NCBI RefSeq assembly: GCF_017347095.1
Contig: NZ_JADPRZ010000007.1
Span: 1-64,000 of the forward strand
Origin: Sporosarcina sp. E16_8
Lineage (GTDB): Bacteria; Bacillota; Bacilli; Bacillales_A; Planococcaceae
Direction of reading: 5' to 3'
Length of the DNA stretch: 64,000 nt
Under the pieces are notes generated by a model. That model saw nothing but the letters and a program-made list of their open reading frames with translations, was not told the origin of the DNA and did no database searches. Position numbers and translations under genes: made by a program. The stretch's first letter is position 1; each line of letters begins with the position of its first letter. Below are positions 18,056-27,272 of this stretch, in pieces.

Positions 18056-18166
18056 TGGAAGATTGCCGGCTTGCTTTCGATTTCCACATTTAATTCAAAA
18101 GGCAATCCCTACAATAAACTACAGCTCGGAACGTTCATTATTCGGGAATAGATTCACCCATAAAAC

Positions 18167-18223
18167 AAATAAGGTGCTTGGTCCCCAACAACTATACACT
18201 GTTGGGAACCAAGCACCTTATTT
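18167..18223. terminator. Long hairpin of the AGGTGCTTGGT family
   Basis: A 24-bp stem with one mismatch (AAATAAGGTGCTTGGT... with ...ACCAAGCACCTTATTT), loop of about 9 nt and flanking A/T runs on both sides, so it could terminate in either direction. Related hairpins occur at 51749, 56249 and 57606. Confidence 0.7.
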
Positions 18224-18349
18224 CACTTCACATAATCCCAAACGGCATAAACCCCAGATCCATATAGACGCCACTAACCATTATTGATAGTATGAGAAAA
18301 GTAACACTACTTTCAAATAATGCTGAATAATGCAGATATGGAGAATAAA

Positions 18350-19570
18350 ATGAAGAAATTTGTATGGATTGCTTCCCTCATTTATTGTTTGAATGGGTTT
18401 GGTCATATAATCATTGGGACCGTTTTAGAACCTATGGTGGATTCGTATGGTATTCATTACAGGGATGGCGGACAGTTGATTATGAATCAATTTTTAGGTT
18501 TTTTAGGTGGAGTAATGATTGCGCCGCTCATCGTCAATCGAATTGGTCGGAGAATGACGATTTTTCTTGCCTTACTCATTTTTGCGCTTTCCCAGTTTGT
18601 GTTTAGCGTCTTACCTAATTGGAATGTGATGTTAGCTATCGCTCCATTTGGTGGGGCGGGAATAGGGATTGCCGAGACAATTGTTGCTGCCCTAATTATT
18701 GGCCATTTAAAGGAAAAGAAAGCTATGACACTTGTCATAGTTGAAATATTTTTTGGTGTAGGCGCATTGGCGATTCCAGTCATTTCTGCCTTTTTGATTA
18801 TGACAGGTGTATGGAATTTTTCGTTTACATTTGTAGCCGTGTTTGCTTCGGTCATTATGCTGCTCTGGTTATTTCTTTCGTTTGGAGAATTGGATCCGAT
18901 TTTAAAAAGACAGGTGAAGACTTTACCTGAAGATGGACAAAGACCTGTGAAAAAACGTTACTCTAAGAGGCAATTGCCGATTATTGCGACGGGTGCGTTG
19001 TTTTTCTTTATGTATGTGGGAACTGAAATGGTCTTGCCAAACTACTTGCCAACAATCATGAGCAAAACAACGAATTTAGATGCTTCCACGCTGGCCTTAA
19101 GCATTACTGTCTTTTGGGCAGCCATGACAATTGGGCGTATCAGTATGACCGGTATCATAGATAGAATAGGCTATAGCAAGCTCTTTATCATTTGCTGTAT
19201 TGGTCAGCTTTTTACCATATCAATGTTTGCTTATTCAACTTCTGTCATGTTTAGCTTTATATCCATATTTTTAACGGGTTTATTTATGGGGGGAGTTTTC
19301 TCAATTGGGCTCTTGATTATTAATGAAACGTCTAAAGGATTAGAGGAATGGACCACAAGCATACTGATGGCAATGGGGGGATTAGGCGGCGCATTCCTGC
19401 CAAGAATTGTGGGCGAACTGATAGATCGATACCCAATCAGCGTTACCCTATGGTCACTCGTATTATGTACCTTTATTCTTGCGTGTTTAATGGCCGTCAT
19501 TTTTCACTTTAGAAAAAAGGCAATGGATTTTAAAGGATTGCAACCGAGAAAAGCGAGTAATGTTGTATAA
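18350..19570 (+). CDS. MFS transporter, 12 transmembrane helices
   Basis: 406 residues with about 12 hydrophobic segments. The cytoplasmic loop between helices 2 and 3 carries NRIGRRMT (MFS motif A remnant), and the equivalent loop in the second half reads GRISMTGIIDRIGY. The overall look (FGHIIIGTVLEPM, GFLGGVMIAPLI) is that of the sugar:H+ symporter-like group that includes GlcP. ATG 18350 is preferred because GGAG precedes it; ATG 18320 and 18338 are alternatives. The substrate is not determinable. Confidence 0.85.
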   Translation: MKKFVWIASLIYCLNGFGHIIIGTVLEPMVDSYGIHYRDGGQLIMNQFLGFLGGVMIAPLIVNRIGRRMTIFLALLIFALSQFVFSVLPNWNVMLAIAPFGGAGIGIAETIVAALIIGHLKEKKAMTLVIVEIFFGVGALAIPVISAFLIMTGVWNFSFTFVAVFASVIMLLWLFLSFGELDPILKRQVKTLPEDGQRPVKKRYSKRQLPIIATGALFFFMYVGTEMVLPNYLPTIMSKTTNLDASTLALSITVFWAAMTIGRISMTGIIDRIGYSKLFIICCIGQLFTISMFAYSTSVMFSFISIFLTGLFMGGVFSIGLLIINETSKGLEEWTTSILMAMGGLGGAFLPRIVGELIDRYPISVTLWSLVLCTFILACLMAVIFHFRKKAMDFKGLQPRKASNVV

Positions 19571-20131
19571 ACTACAGTGAAGTCTGGAGTCAAGGCGGCG
19601 CCTGAAGAGATCAGATCATGATAGTGAAAGTGTGCTTAGTAAGCAGGCGACGTTTCAAAACTATATGTTGAACAAATGGATATCTGTATTAACTAAGCGA
19701 AGCCACCTAATTTAATCCTTCTTAATTTTAGGTGCCTGCGCGACAAATATTCATTAATATTTAAAAATGCGTGTTTATTCATAAGATAAATTCATTTCGT
19801 TAGTATAAATTTTATGATAACTTGTTACTTTCTGCATATCCATAAACCTCCTTCCTTAATAGATATTGAAAAGTGGATCATAAGCCTGGCTTTGAAATAC
19901 TTACATAATATAAATCCGTTTTTTGCTTTTACTAATAACGTTAGCAAAGGATTAATCTATTCAAAATTATTACTTTAGCAAAAAATGTAGGTGTCAGTTT
20001 GGGGGAAGTCGATAATTATATATGTTGAAAAATGTATAATAAAGCCGATTGAATGGATCAATGAATCACGGGGACTTTCTGCGAGTATGGAGCCAACGTG
20101 CAAATTCAAAAAGCTTTATAAACAGCCATGA
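19571..20131. other. Gene-free interval
   Basis: A+T-rich, no supported gene. It holds a hairpin near 19706-19736 (CACCTAA.../...TTAGGTG) that runs into another GGTGCCTG motif. A minus-strand frame at 19775-19837 encodes only ~20 residues (MQKVTSYHKIYTNEMNLSYE) behind GGAAGGAGG; it is more likely chance or a remnant. Confidence 0.4.
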
Positions 20132-20157
20132 CGGAACAAACATATAAATATAAAAAG

Positions 20158-20203
20158 AGGTAGTTCCCACAAGTATATTTGTGATAAGGGACTGCCTTTT
20201 TTG
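20158..20203 (+). terminator. Hairpin in the leader of copy A
   Basis: GGTAGTTCCCACAA pairs with TTGT...GGGACTGCC, followed by six T. It lies 67 nt upstream of the AlbA_2 start; the same structure precedes copy B. Confidence 0.6.
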
Positions 20204-20269
20204 TATAAGCATTGGCTAACGTATTTGCAAGGTATATAGATCAATTTTGCTGGAAAGGAGGATATTCTT

Positions 20270-20666
20270 ATGAAGAATAAAAGCGAAATCATGGGGATAA
20301 TTCAGTAATTGGATCATCATATTGCAGATGATTTTGAGGCACAAGACTTAGAATTTAAACGTTGGAATTTTAGTTCTTTGGAGGAAAATATCAATAAAAT
20401 GATTAAATACGCTGTTTGTATGGCAAATGGCAGTGGGGGTAGTGTTGTTTTCGGTGTGGCCGATAAAGTGCGGGGAATCGATAATGTTTTAATTGGGATT
20501 CCATTTGATGAATTATTTTATAAAGATCATTCGATTCGGCTACTAGTCATGAACATTTTGCCGGAAACCCCGCCTTATACAACAACAAATGGTACAGCAA
20601 CCATTAGACAAGGAAAAGAGTGTCTGCCGTACAGGAACAATTCGTAGGGATAATCTGATTTTATGA
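20270..20666 (+). pseudogene. AlbA_2 (Schlafen-type ATP-binding) domain gene fragment, copy A
   Basis: Begins with ATG behind GGAAAGGAGG like copy B. The codon at 20306 is TAA where copy B has CAA (Gln), so the product would stop after 12 residues. Relative to copy B a 69-nt segment is missing exactly between two CATTTGATG direct repeats. A frameshift before ACAGGAACA moves the last part (TGTIRRDNLIL) out of frame; the same frameshift is in copy B. The C-terminal two thirds of a normal AlbA_2 protein are absent. Dead. Confidence 0.9.
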
Positions 20667-20965
20667 ATTAAATTTCATGTGCAGATGCTATTCAGTTAAT
20701 AATATAAAGTTGAATAGTTGTAAAACGGAAATCATATATACGCGTAAATACTTATCCTGTATGTATTTACATTCAGTGTTATGAATTGTTTGCCGCTGTT
20801 TCATGCACCGTCCGCTAAATAGTAGATCAAAATGCCCAATTTATAGAAAATGTAAATAGGGCGTTTCTGCTTGCACTTTTGTTCTTAGAGAACCCTCCAC
20901 CTATCAAAACAGAAACTATCATTTTTAACTTTAACTCATTAATAGATTAATAGGTACTTAGGCAG
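20667..20965. other. Gene-free interval before the asb promoter
   Basis: About 300 nt of A+T-rich sequence without a supported gene or strong hairpin. Confidence 0.4.
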
Positions 20966-20994
20966 TTGAGCCATTTTAAACATTCCTGTAGTAT
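20966..20994 (+). promoter_or_regulatory. Candidate sigma-A promoter of asb operon
   Basis: TTGAGC (20966-20971), a 17-nt spacer and TAGTAT (20989-20994). The first Fur box begins 10 nt downstream, covering the expected transcription start. Confidence 0.55.
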
Positions 20995-21004
20995 ATAGTC
21001 ATAA

Positions 21005-21027
21005 CTGATAATGATTATCATTATCAG
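21005..21027. promoter_or_regulatory. Fur box 1 upstream of asbA
   Basis: CTGATAATGATTATCATTATCAG-type inverted repeat; its core TGATAATGATTATCATTATCA contains the classical Bacillus Fur 7-1-7 sequence. It overlaps the predicted start point, fitting iron repression. Confidence 0.9.
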
Positions 21028-21187
21028 TTTAAGTTGTGTCAGGTATCTGTTAGTGTGTTATCACCCCCTCAAATTCTTAATTTTCTTTTAATTAATAGGG
21101 AGGTGTATTATATATCAGCAACACATTTGTTTCCATTTACTTCTTATGTGAGTCTTTCTAATTAGGAAGGCTAATTTTTTTACCGGT

Positions 21188-21208
21188 AAGTGATAATGGT
21201 TATCACTT
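21188..21208. promoter_or_regulatory. Fur box 2 upstream of asbA
   Basis: Inverted repeat AAGTGATAATGGTTATCACTT, 38 nt before the asbA start and 183 nt after box 1. It may guard a second start point or act as a roadblock. Confidence 0.8.
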
Positions 21209-21245
21209 AATAAGGGGAAGGCTCTGTGAAAGGATGGTTAATTAT

Positions 21246-23069
21246 ATGCAACAGGTTGCTAAACAGATTGCAGAAAATGCAACATTTCAGGCGTTTATGA
21301 ATTGTTATATACGAGAAGTGAGTAGCGGACATTGGGTTAAAAAGGAGGTGTGGGTAAAAGAACAGCGATTATCTATGCTGATCACAGACGCACATGTGTT
21401 AGAGCTTGAGTTGCCGATACAAAACACCCGTTTTGCATTTGCTGTGGAATACAAATCTCTTGTTGGAAGACATAGATTTGGTGTCTCGTTGAAGTATTGT
21501 GCGAAACAAAAACAATGGCTTCCTGAAGATAAATTAACGATACTCATCACGCTCATTCAAGAACTACATTTAATGGCTAAGGCGGATGGGTGTCCTGGAC
21601 TTTCTTTCAGTTTTGATGAACTCATTCTTCGCATAATTGAGAGCTATCAAACGATGGCGAACTATATAGAAAAGAGTTTGGAAGATAAGAAACCAAATGG
21701 AGCTAACGATACGTTTATTGAAGCTGAGCAGTCTCTCTTATTTGGACATTGGCTTCATCCAACACCTAAAAGCAGACAAGGGATGGCAAATTGGCAACAA
21801 ACGAGTTTTGCTCCAGAGCTACAAGGTTCTTTCCAGCTTCACTACTTTCGAGTTGACCGTAAAATTGTGAAAGAGTCCTCTGTATTAGAAAAAAGTGCGA
21901 GTGAACTCATTTCTCAGTCTTTAACAAAATCACAACCTGATTTTGTTATGTCAGAGAAGGATTGCCTCATTCCGATGCACCCGCTTCAAGCACAGTGGCT
22001 TTTACAGCAAGAGTATGTAAAAAAAGCGCTTGCCGAAGGATTGATAAAATACGAAGGTGCGCTTGGGGCGTTTTATACAGCAACCTCTTCGACAAGAACG
22101 GTATATAGCTCAAATGAAGAAATGATGTATAAATTTTCAATTCCTGTAAAAATAACAAATTCATTGAGGGTAAATCGAACTCATGAACTAAAAGCGGGAA
22201 TTGTTATGGCTCGGTTAATGAATAAGATTGATTTCTTACAGAACCATCCATCTTTTCGAATGATTGATGACCCAGCCTATATGACTGTAGAGTTTCCAAA
22301 TCAGACGGAATCAGGGTTTGAGGTAATTTTTCGCTCAAACGTATTTCCTAAAGGACATGATGAAGGAATCTGCATGATCGCTGCTCTTGTTCAAGAGCCT
22401 CTGCCAAAAGAAAAATCGAGACTGTGTCAGCTCATCATGAAAATTTCTCAATCAGAATCCCGCTCATTAGAAAGCGTAAGTTTAGATTGGTTTAAAGTCT
22501 ATTGGAAATGTGCTATTGAATCATTATTAAGGTTATACGATGAGTATGGGATAGCTCTTGAAGCACATCAGCAAAATAGTGTGTTAAACATTTCTTCAGG
22601 TTATCCAACTACTTATTATTATCGTGATAACCAAGGGTATTACTTATCAAAAGCGTATAAAGAAGAACTACTTTCAATAGAGCCTTCTTTACGTGAAACA
22701 GAAGAGCTATTTTACGAAGATGCCCTTATTCATGATAGATTTACCTATTATTTGTTTGTGAATCAATTGTTTTCCGTTATTTCCCGATTTGGAGCAGACC
22801 AGCTAATCGATGAAAAAACTCTTTTGAAGTGGTCTATCGATCAACTGCACTTATTAGAAAAGGATTTTACAGGTCAAGGGAAGGCATTTGTCCGTAACAT
22901 TCTAAAACAAGAAAAGCTTGCGTTCAAAGCAAATTTATTAACAAGGTTTCATGATGTAGATGAACTAGAAGCCGAGCTTGAACAAGCGGTATACACGAGA
23001 ATTCCAAATCCGTTTTTTCTTCAGCATGAGGAGGAAGAATATGCAGCAGCTACAGCCTTTAGCTTCTAA
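21246..23069 (+). CDS. asbA: Petrobactin synthetase AsbA (IucA/IucC family, NIS synthetase)
   Basis: NRPS-independent siderophore synthetase that in petrobactin assembly joins spermidine to citrate. 607 residues. Family segments: ATSSTRTVYSS (ATP-binding) near residue 270, KITNSLRVNRTHELKAG near 300, and ALEAHQQNSVLNIS near 440. ATG 21246 is chosen over ATG 21234 because the protein then begins MQQVAKQIAENATFQAF and GAAAGGATG lies upstream. The end overlaps asbB by 29 nt. First gene of a six-gene operon behind two Fur boxes. Confidence 0.92.
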   Translation: MQQVAKQIAENATFQAFMNCYIREVSSGHWVKKEVWVKEQRLSMLITDAHVLELELPIQNTRFAFAVEYKSLVGRHRFGVSLKYCAKQKQWLPEDKLTILITLIQELHLMAKADGCPGLSFSFDELILRIIESYQTMANYIEKSLEDKKPNGANDTFIEAEQSLLFGHWLHPTPKSRQGMANWQQTSFAPELQGSFQLHYFRVDRKIVKESSVLEKSASELISQSLTKSQPDFVMSEKDCLIPMHPLQAQWLLQQEYVKKALAEGLIKYEGALGAFYTATSSTRTVYSSNEEMMYKFSIPVKITNSLRVNRTHELKAGIVMARLMNKIDFLQNHPSFRMIDDPAYMTVEFPNQTESGFEVIFRSNVFPKGHDEGICMIAALVQEPLPKEKSRLCQLIMKISQSESRSLESVSLDWFKVYWKCAIESLLRLYDEYGIALEAHQQNSVLNISSGYPTTYYYRDNQGYYLSKAYKEELLSIEPSLRETEELFYEDALIHDRFTYYLFVNQLFSVISRFGADQLIDEKTLLKWSIDQLHLLEKDFTGQGKAFVRNILKQEKLAFKANLLTRFHDVDELEAELEQAVYTRIPNPFFLQHEEEEYAAATAFSF

Positions 23070-24795
23070 ACAAGGAGAGCTACGTGTAAGACGGCAGCTC
23101 GTGGAAGCAATGATTTTTGAAGGACTAATCAAATATGAAGAAACTCGTCTAGATAAATGGACTTCAATCTTTACTCTTGATGGACAGAAGTGCACCTATC
23201 GTTGTGAAGGGAGAAGAATGGCATTTGATCGTATCCGAATAAAGGGAGATAGTATTTTTCAAGTAGGAAAAGATGAAACGTTACTAGTAGCAACGCTTGA
23301 GGATCTAGTAGATGAATTACTTTCGACTCTTAGAGACAAAGTTCGATTACTGAAAGAACTTCATTTAACAAGTAAGCTTTGTGAATGGAATGATCGTCAT
23401 CTCGAACTGCCAATGTCTAGAAGAAATTCGAGCTATGAAGAATTAGAATCAGAAATTATTGAAGGACATCCATATCACCCTTGTTTTAAATCAAGAACCG
23501 GTTTTACGATCGACGACCATAAAGACTATGGCCCTGAGGCAAAGCAATCATTTACCCTTCAATGGGTTGCAGTGAGAAGAAACTATGTACGAATCACTGT
23601 TCTTGAAGAGGAAGAGAGCTTTTGGAAAAGAGAGGTAGGGCATTTGATGTGGGAAGGCCTTCTTGCAAAGCTTGCGGTATTCGATGGAACATATGAAGAA
23701 TATACGTTTTTACCGGTTCATCCTTGGCAGTGGCATAACATGAAACATGAACTAGCTGAATTAATTGAGCAAAAAGATTTAATTCCTCTAGATGTGAAAG
23801 GAGATTACTATCGGGCAACCCAATCGGTGCGAACATTATGGAATTTTTCAAATCCTAAAAAGGCACAATTAAAATGTTCGATGAATATGGTGAATACCTC
23901 TTCATTACGAAAGTTAGATTCTCATGCTGTTTGTGCCGCTCCTCATATTTCAGCATGGCTTAAACAGGTCATTCAATTAGACTCCTATTTACAAAAAGAA
24001 GCGTCTCTTATTGTACTCGAAGAATATGCAGGGATTATTTTTGAACCGAATGTAAAAAAGCATAGCACAAAAATAGAAGGTCAGCTTGGCTCGATATGGC
24101 GAGAAAGTGTGCGCTCGTATATGAAGGATGATGAAGAAGCGGTACCGTTTACGGTGCTAATGATGATGGAGAAAGATGGGCGTCCGTTTATAGATGATTG
24201 GCTTTTCAGATATGGAACGGAGGAGTGGGTAAAGCGCTTGATCGAAGTGAGTGTTATTCCTGTGTGGCACTTGCTTGTCGCTCACGGTATTGCTGTTGAG
24301 GCCCATGCGCAAAATATGATTTTAGTACATAAAAATGGCTGGCCGACTCGGGTTGTACTGAGGGATTTCCATGACAGTATCGAATATATTGAAGAATTTA
24401 TTGCAGATAGAAGCCTCGTTCCAGACTTTGAATCAATACACGAACGTTTTAAAGATGCACCTGTCGATGTTTATTATTGGATGTCTTCTGTAGAAGCTTT
24501 ACGAGAGTTAGTTATGGATACATTATTCGTGTTTCATTTAAGTGAACTATCTTATTTGCTAGAAGAGCAGTATGGATTTGCAGAAACATGTTTTTGGAGT
24601 CAAGTTTGGGACGGCATACAAAGGCACTTTGAACGTTTTCCATCATTATTCTCAAGAAATGAACAGCTTCAGCATACTAGCACAAATATTTATGTTGAAT
24701 CTTTGCTAACAAAGAAACTTCAAAATCAAGAAGAAGGTAACTTTCGACATATCGTCAGCAATACGTTGGCGCAAGCGGATAAAAAGGGGAAATGA
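23041..24795 (+). CDS. asbB: Petrobactin synthetase AsbB (IucA/IucC family)
   Basis: Second NIS synthetase, which attaches the second spermidine-derived arm to the citrate core. 584 residues. Landmarks: EGHPYHPCFKSRTGF near 140, LPVHPWQWHN near 230, ATQSVRTLWNF near 260, VEAHAQNMILVHKNGWPTRVVLRDFHDS near 420. The frame is open from 22978, but ATG 23041 directly follows GAGGAGGAA. It overlaps asbA at its start and asbC by 4 nt at its end. Confidence 0.92.
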   Translation: MQQLQPLASKQGELRVRRQLVEAMIFEGLIKYEETRLDKWTSIFTLDGQKCTYRCEGRRMAFDRIRIKGDSIFQVGKDETLLVATLEDLVDELLSTLRDKVRLLKELHLTSKLCEWNDRHLELPMSRRNSSYEELESEIIEGHPYHPCFKSRTGFTIDDHKDYGPEAKQSFTLQWVAVRRNYVRITVLEEEESFWKREVGHLMWEGLLAKLAVFDGTYEEYTFLPVHPWQWHNMKHELAELIEQKDLIPLDVKGDYYRATQSVRTLWNFSNPKKAQLKCSMNMVNTSSLRKLDSHAVCAAPHISAWLKQVIQLDSYLQKEASLIVLEEYAGIIFEPNVKKHSTKIEGQLGSIWRESVRSYMKDDEEAVPFTVLMMMEKDGRPFIDDWLFRYGTEEWVKRLIEVSVIPVWHLLVAHGIAVEAHAQNMILVHKNGWPTRVVLRDFHDSIEYIEEFIADRSLVPDFESIHERFKDAPVDVYYWMSSVEALRELVMDTLFVFHLSELSYLLEEQYGFAETCFWSQVWDGIQRHFERFPSLFSRNEQLQHTSTNIYVESLLTKKLQNQEEGNFRHIVSNTLAQADKKGK

Positions 24796-26030
24796 TGATG
24801 TTTTATGTCAATGATCAATTCTATACACTAGAAGATATCGAGAAGCAATATGAAGTATATGAAAGCTTATCTCATCTAAGAGAGTGTAACAATCGCAGAC
24901 TAGCTATTTGTACGGATGATACTTTCCAATATATAGTTCTTTGTTTATATATTCGGCAAAAAGGTGGTTCAGTCGTCCCAATCCATCCAGCGACTCCAAA
25001 AGAGGGATCTTTGCGGCTTGCTTCTTCAGCAGGTAGTCATCTTTTGTTGTTCCAATCGATCGATTCCTTTATCGAACTATCAAATCATTCTAATAACCAA
25101 GAAGGAGTATTAGTTCAAATGAGCTCAGGTACAACAGGAGCTCCGAAATGTATTGAACGAACGTGGAGTTCAGTGGAAGAAGAGATTGAAAGCTATGTGA
25201 AGACGTTACCTATCGATTCCTTGACAAATTCTATTGTCGCTTGTCCGGTTACTCATTCTTATGGATTCATTTGTGGTGTCTTGGCTTGCATAAGAAGGGG
25301 AGCAAATCCGGTTATTATTACGAATAGTAATCCTAAATATATTTTGAAAAAGTTAAAAGAATTTCCGAAGCATATACTCTATGCTGCTCCAGCGTTACTT
25401 TATACATTAAGTCGATTATTGCCTATTGATCAGAAATTTGATCGTGTGATGACGTCAGGAACATTGATGCCGCATAGTTGGTTGACATCATTAAAAGAGA
25501 AATCTCGCCAAGTATTACAGCAGTATGGATGCTCTGAATCCGGTTGTGTTGCGATTAACCCTAATTTGGAAGACACGAAAGAAATGGGCTATCCCCTTCC
25601 TCATGTGAAGGTGACAGCTGGTGACAAACAAACACCGAGCGAAATTATCATTGAATTGTACACACAAACGATTTATACAAAAGATCTTGGCTATATAGAA
25701 GATAATGTTCTGTCTTTTCTTGCAAGAATGGATGACACGATTAATGTAGCAGGCTTGAATGTGTATCCGCAAGAAGTTGAAACCGTGTTAATGGATGACC
25801 CAAGAATAGTCGAAGCGGTCGTATATAAGAAACAAAACAGCCTATCAGGAGAGCGAGTATGCGCACTATACGTGTCTACTGAACCAATCGATAATATGGA
25901 ACTTAGAGAATGGTGCCGGAAATATCTCGCTCCACATCAAATTCCGATGGAGTTTGTGTTTGTTCATGAAATCGAAAAGCTACCAAATGGAAAAGTTAGT
26001 AGAAAAAAACTCGGAGGCATACCAGTATGA
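24792..26030 (+). CDS. asbC: 3,4-dihydroxybenzoate-AMP ligase AsbC
   Basis: Adenylate-forming ligase that activates 3,4-dihydroxybenzoate and loads it on the carrier AsbD. 412 residues; the P-loop-like motif MSSGTTGAPK is near residue 110, TSGTLMPHSW and QQYGCSESGC in the middle, and the C-terminal catalytic lysine lies in LPNGKVSRKKL. Three consecutive ATG codons (24792-24800) follow AAGGGGAA. It is shorter than typical acyl-CoA ligases, as in known AsbC. Confidence 0.9.
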   Translation: MMMFYVNDQFYTLEDIEKQYEVYESLSHLRECNNRRLAICTDDTFQYIVLCLYIRQKGGSVVPIHPATPKEGSLRLASSAGSHLLLFQSIDSFIELSNHSNNQEGVLVQMSSGTTGAPKCIERTWSSVEEEIESYVKTLPIDSLTNSIVACPVTHSYGFICGVLACIRRGANPVIITNSNPKYILKKLKEFPKHILYAAPALLYTLSRLLPIDQKFDRVMTSGTLMPHSWLTSLKEKSRQVLQQYGCSESGCVAINPNLEDTKEMGYPLPHVKVTAGDKQTPSEIIIELYTQTIYTKDLGYIEDNVLSFLARMDDTINVAGLNVYPQEVETVLMDDPRIVEAVVYKKQNSLSGERVCALYVSTEPIDNMELREWCRKYLAPHQIPMEFVFVHEIEKLPNGKVSRKKLGGIPV

Positions 26031-26284
26031 CGAGAGAACAATTGATCAAGAGCATCTATGATATTCTGGAAAAATCATTAGAGTTGCAGACACTGTCTTC
26101 TTTTAATGAAGATGCTCGGTTAAATGAGGATTTGTATATGGATTCAATTATGGTCCTTCAACTGATTCTTCATTTAGAGTTGGATCTTGGCATTTCCATT
26201 CCCGATGAGATTCTCGTTCCTAAAGATTTCAAAACAATAGGAACACTAGTAAGCTTTTTAGAAAAACAGCAAAAAGTAGAATAA
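26027..26284 (+). CDS. asbD: Aryl carrier protein AsbD
   Basis: 85-residue acyl-carrier domain that holds 3,4-dihydroxybenzoate on a phosphopantetheine arm. The attachment serine is S40 in YMDSIMVLQL. It overlaps asbC by 4 nt (ATGA) and is followed by asbE after 13 nt. Confidence 0.92.
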   Translation: MTREQLIKSIYDILEKSLELQTLSSFNEDARLNEDLYMDSIMVLQLILHLELDLGISIPDEILVPKDFKTIGTLVSFLEKQQKVE

Positions 26285-26297
26285 TCGGAGGGCAAAA

Positions 26298-27272
26298 ATG
26301 ATAAAAGTTCATTGTTTTGTAAGCTGTGTTTGTGAAGTTATTAAGAAAACGAAAGGCGTTGATCATAGACCCTACTATTTTGGGGTATGGGACGCAGATT
26401 TTGATGTGCTCGATAATGGAGTGCTAACATACCACTCAGATCGAATTGATCATCACTTCTTTCAAACATGGTATGAAATGCTCTATGGAATCAAGCTTTA
26501 TAAATGGTATGACGAAGAACAATCAAAACAAGAAAATATAAACAAGCTGCTAAGGTTATTAGAAAATAAATCTCCACATCAACATGTGATGGTGATGCTG
26601 GATTTATCGATGCTTCCAGAGCGAGAGAATAAATTTCATCAACGTCCATTTCCGCATTATGTGATGCTAGAATCGACAGAAAATGAAGCAGAGTGGTTTA
26701 TGTATGACCCTGATTTTCGCTGGGAAGGGATTTTGCCGAAGGAGAGGATTTTAGCTGCAATCCAAGAGCCAACTGTCGGCGGTGGCTATTACTTTGATTC
26801 TGAGACGATTATTGCTCCAACTACAGAGACGGTTGAAGCCTATTTTAATACATGTATAAAGCTTCAATGTAATCCGGTGACAGATGCAATTACCGAGATT
26901 ATTAAAGAGTATATCGTAGGAAATGAAAAAGATAGTATGTCAAAACTTCCGACTGCATTAAAACAATTGCCGGTTTTAGCAATTAGAAAGTATGCATATG
27001 AACATGCGTTTGCGTTTTTTTGGGAAGCTCTTGGTCGCGATGAGGAAGGCTTTGAAACATGGTGTGATGAAATTGGGCGTCTAGTAAATGGTTATACAAC
27101 GGTTCAGTATCGAGCGATGAAACTTGCGATGACGCAAGATTTGTTATTAGTTGAAGATATTTTTGTGAAGTTAGAAGAACAAAATTTCCTTGAGTTCAAG
27201 ATTAAGCAAGGATTACAAGAATGTTTTCAAGCATGGTTAACATTACAGCACAAGAAAGAGGTTCTTCCATGA
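26298..27272 (+). CDS. asbE: Petrobactin biosynthesis protein AsbE
   Basis: 324 residues. In the known pathway AsbE transfers the 3,4-dihydroxybenzoyl group from AsbD to a spermidine amine. Identified mainly by position and by family-like features (KTKGVDHRPYYFGVWDADFDV at the N-terminus, HYVMLESTENEAEWFMYDPDFRWEG in the middle). Start ATG behind TCGGAGG. It overlaps asbF by 4 nt. Confidence 0.88.
   Translation: MIKVHCFVSCVCEVIKKTKGVDHRPYYFGVWDADFDVLDNGVLTYHSDRIDHHFFQTWYEMLYGIKLYKWYDEEQSKQENINKLLRLLENKSPHQHVMVMLDLSMLPERENKFHQRPFPHYVMLESTENEAEWFMYDPDFRWEGILPKERILAAIQEPTVGGGYYFDSETIIAPTTETVEAYFNTCIKLQCNPVTDAITEIIKEYIVGNEKDSMSKLPTALKQLPVLAIRKYAYEHAFAFFWEALGRDEEGFETWCDEIGRLVNGYTTVQYRAMKLAMTQDLLLVEDIFVKLEEQNFLEFKIKQGLQECFQAWLTLQHKKEVLP

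Larger units (their letters stand above)
20132..20666 (+). repeat. Direct repeat A of the AlbA_2 gene segment (left bracket of the iron island)
   Basis: Near-identical to 33965-34570 apart from a 69-nt deletion. The homology covers about 140 nt of leader (including a hairpin), the gene fragment and a few bases past it. Same orientation as copy B, 13.8 kb apart. Confidence 0.9.

Noticed and set aside
19775-19837. Minus-strand 20-codon peptide behind GGAAGGAGG
   Set aside because: Strong ribosome site but too short, no homologue recognised and no promoter; kept only as a note.
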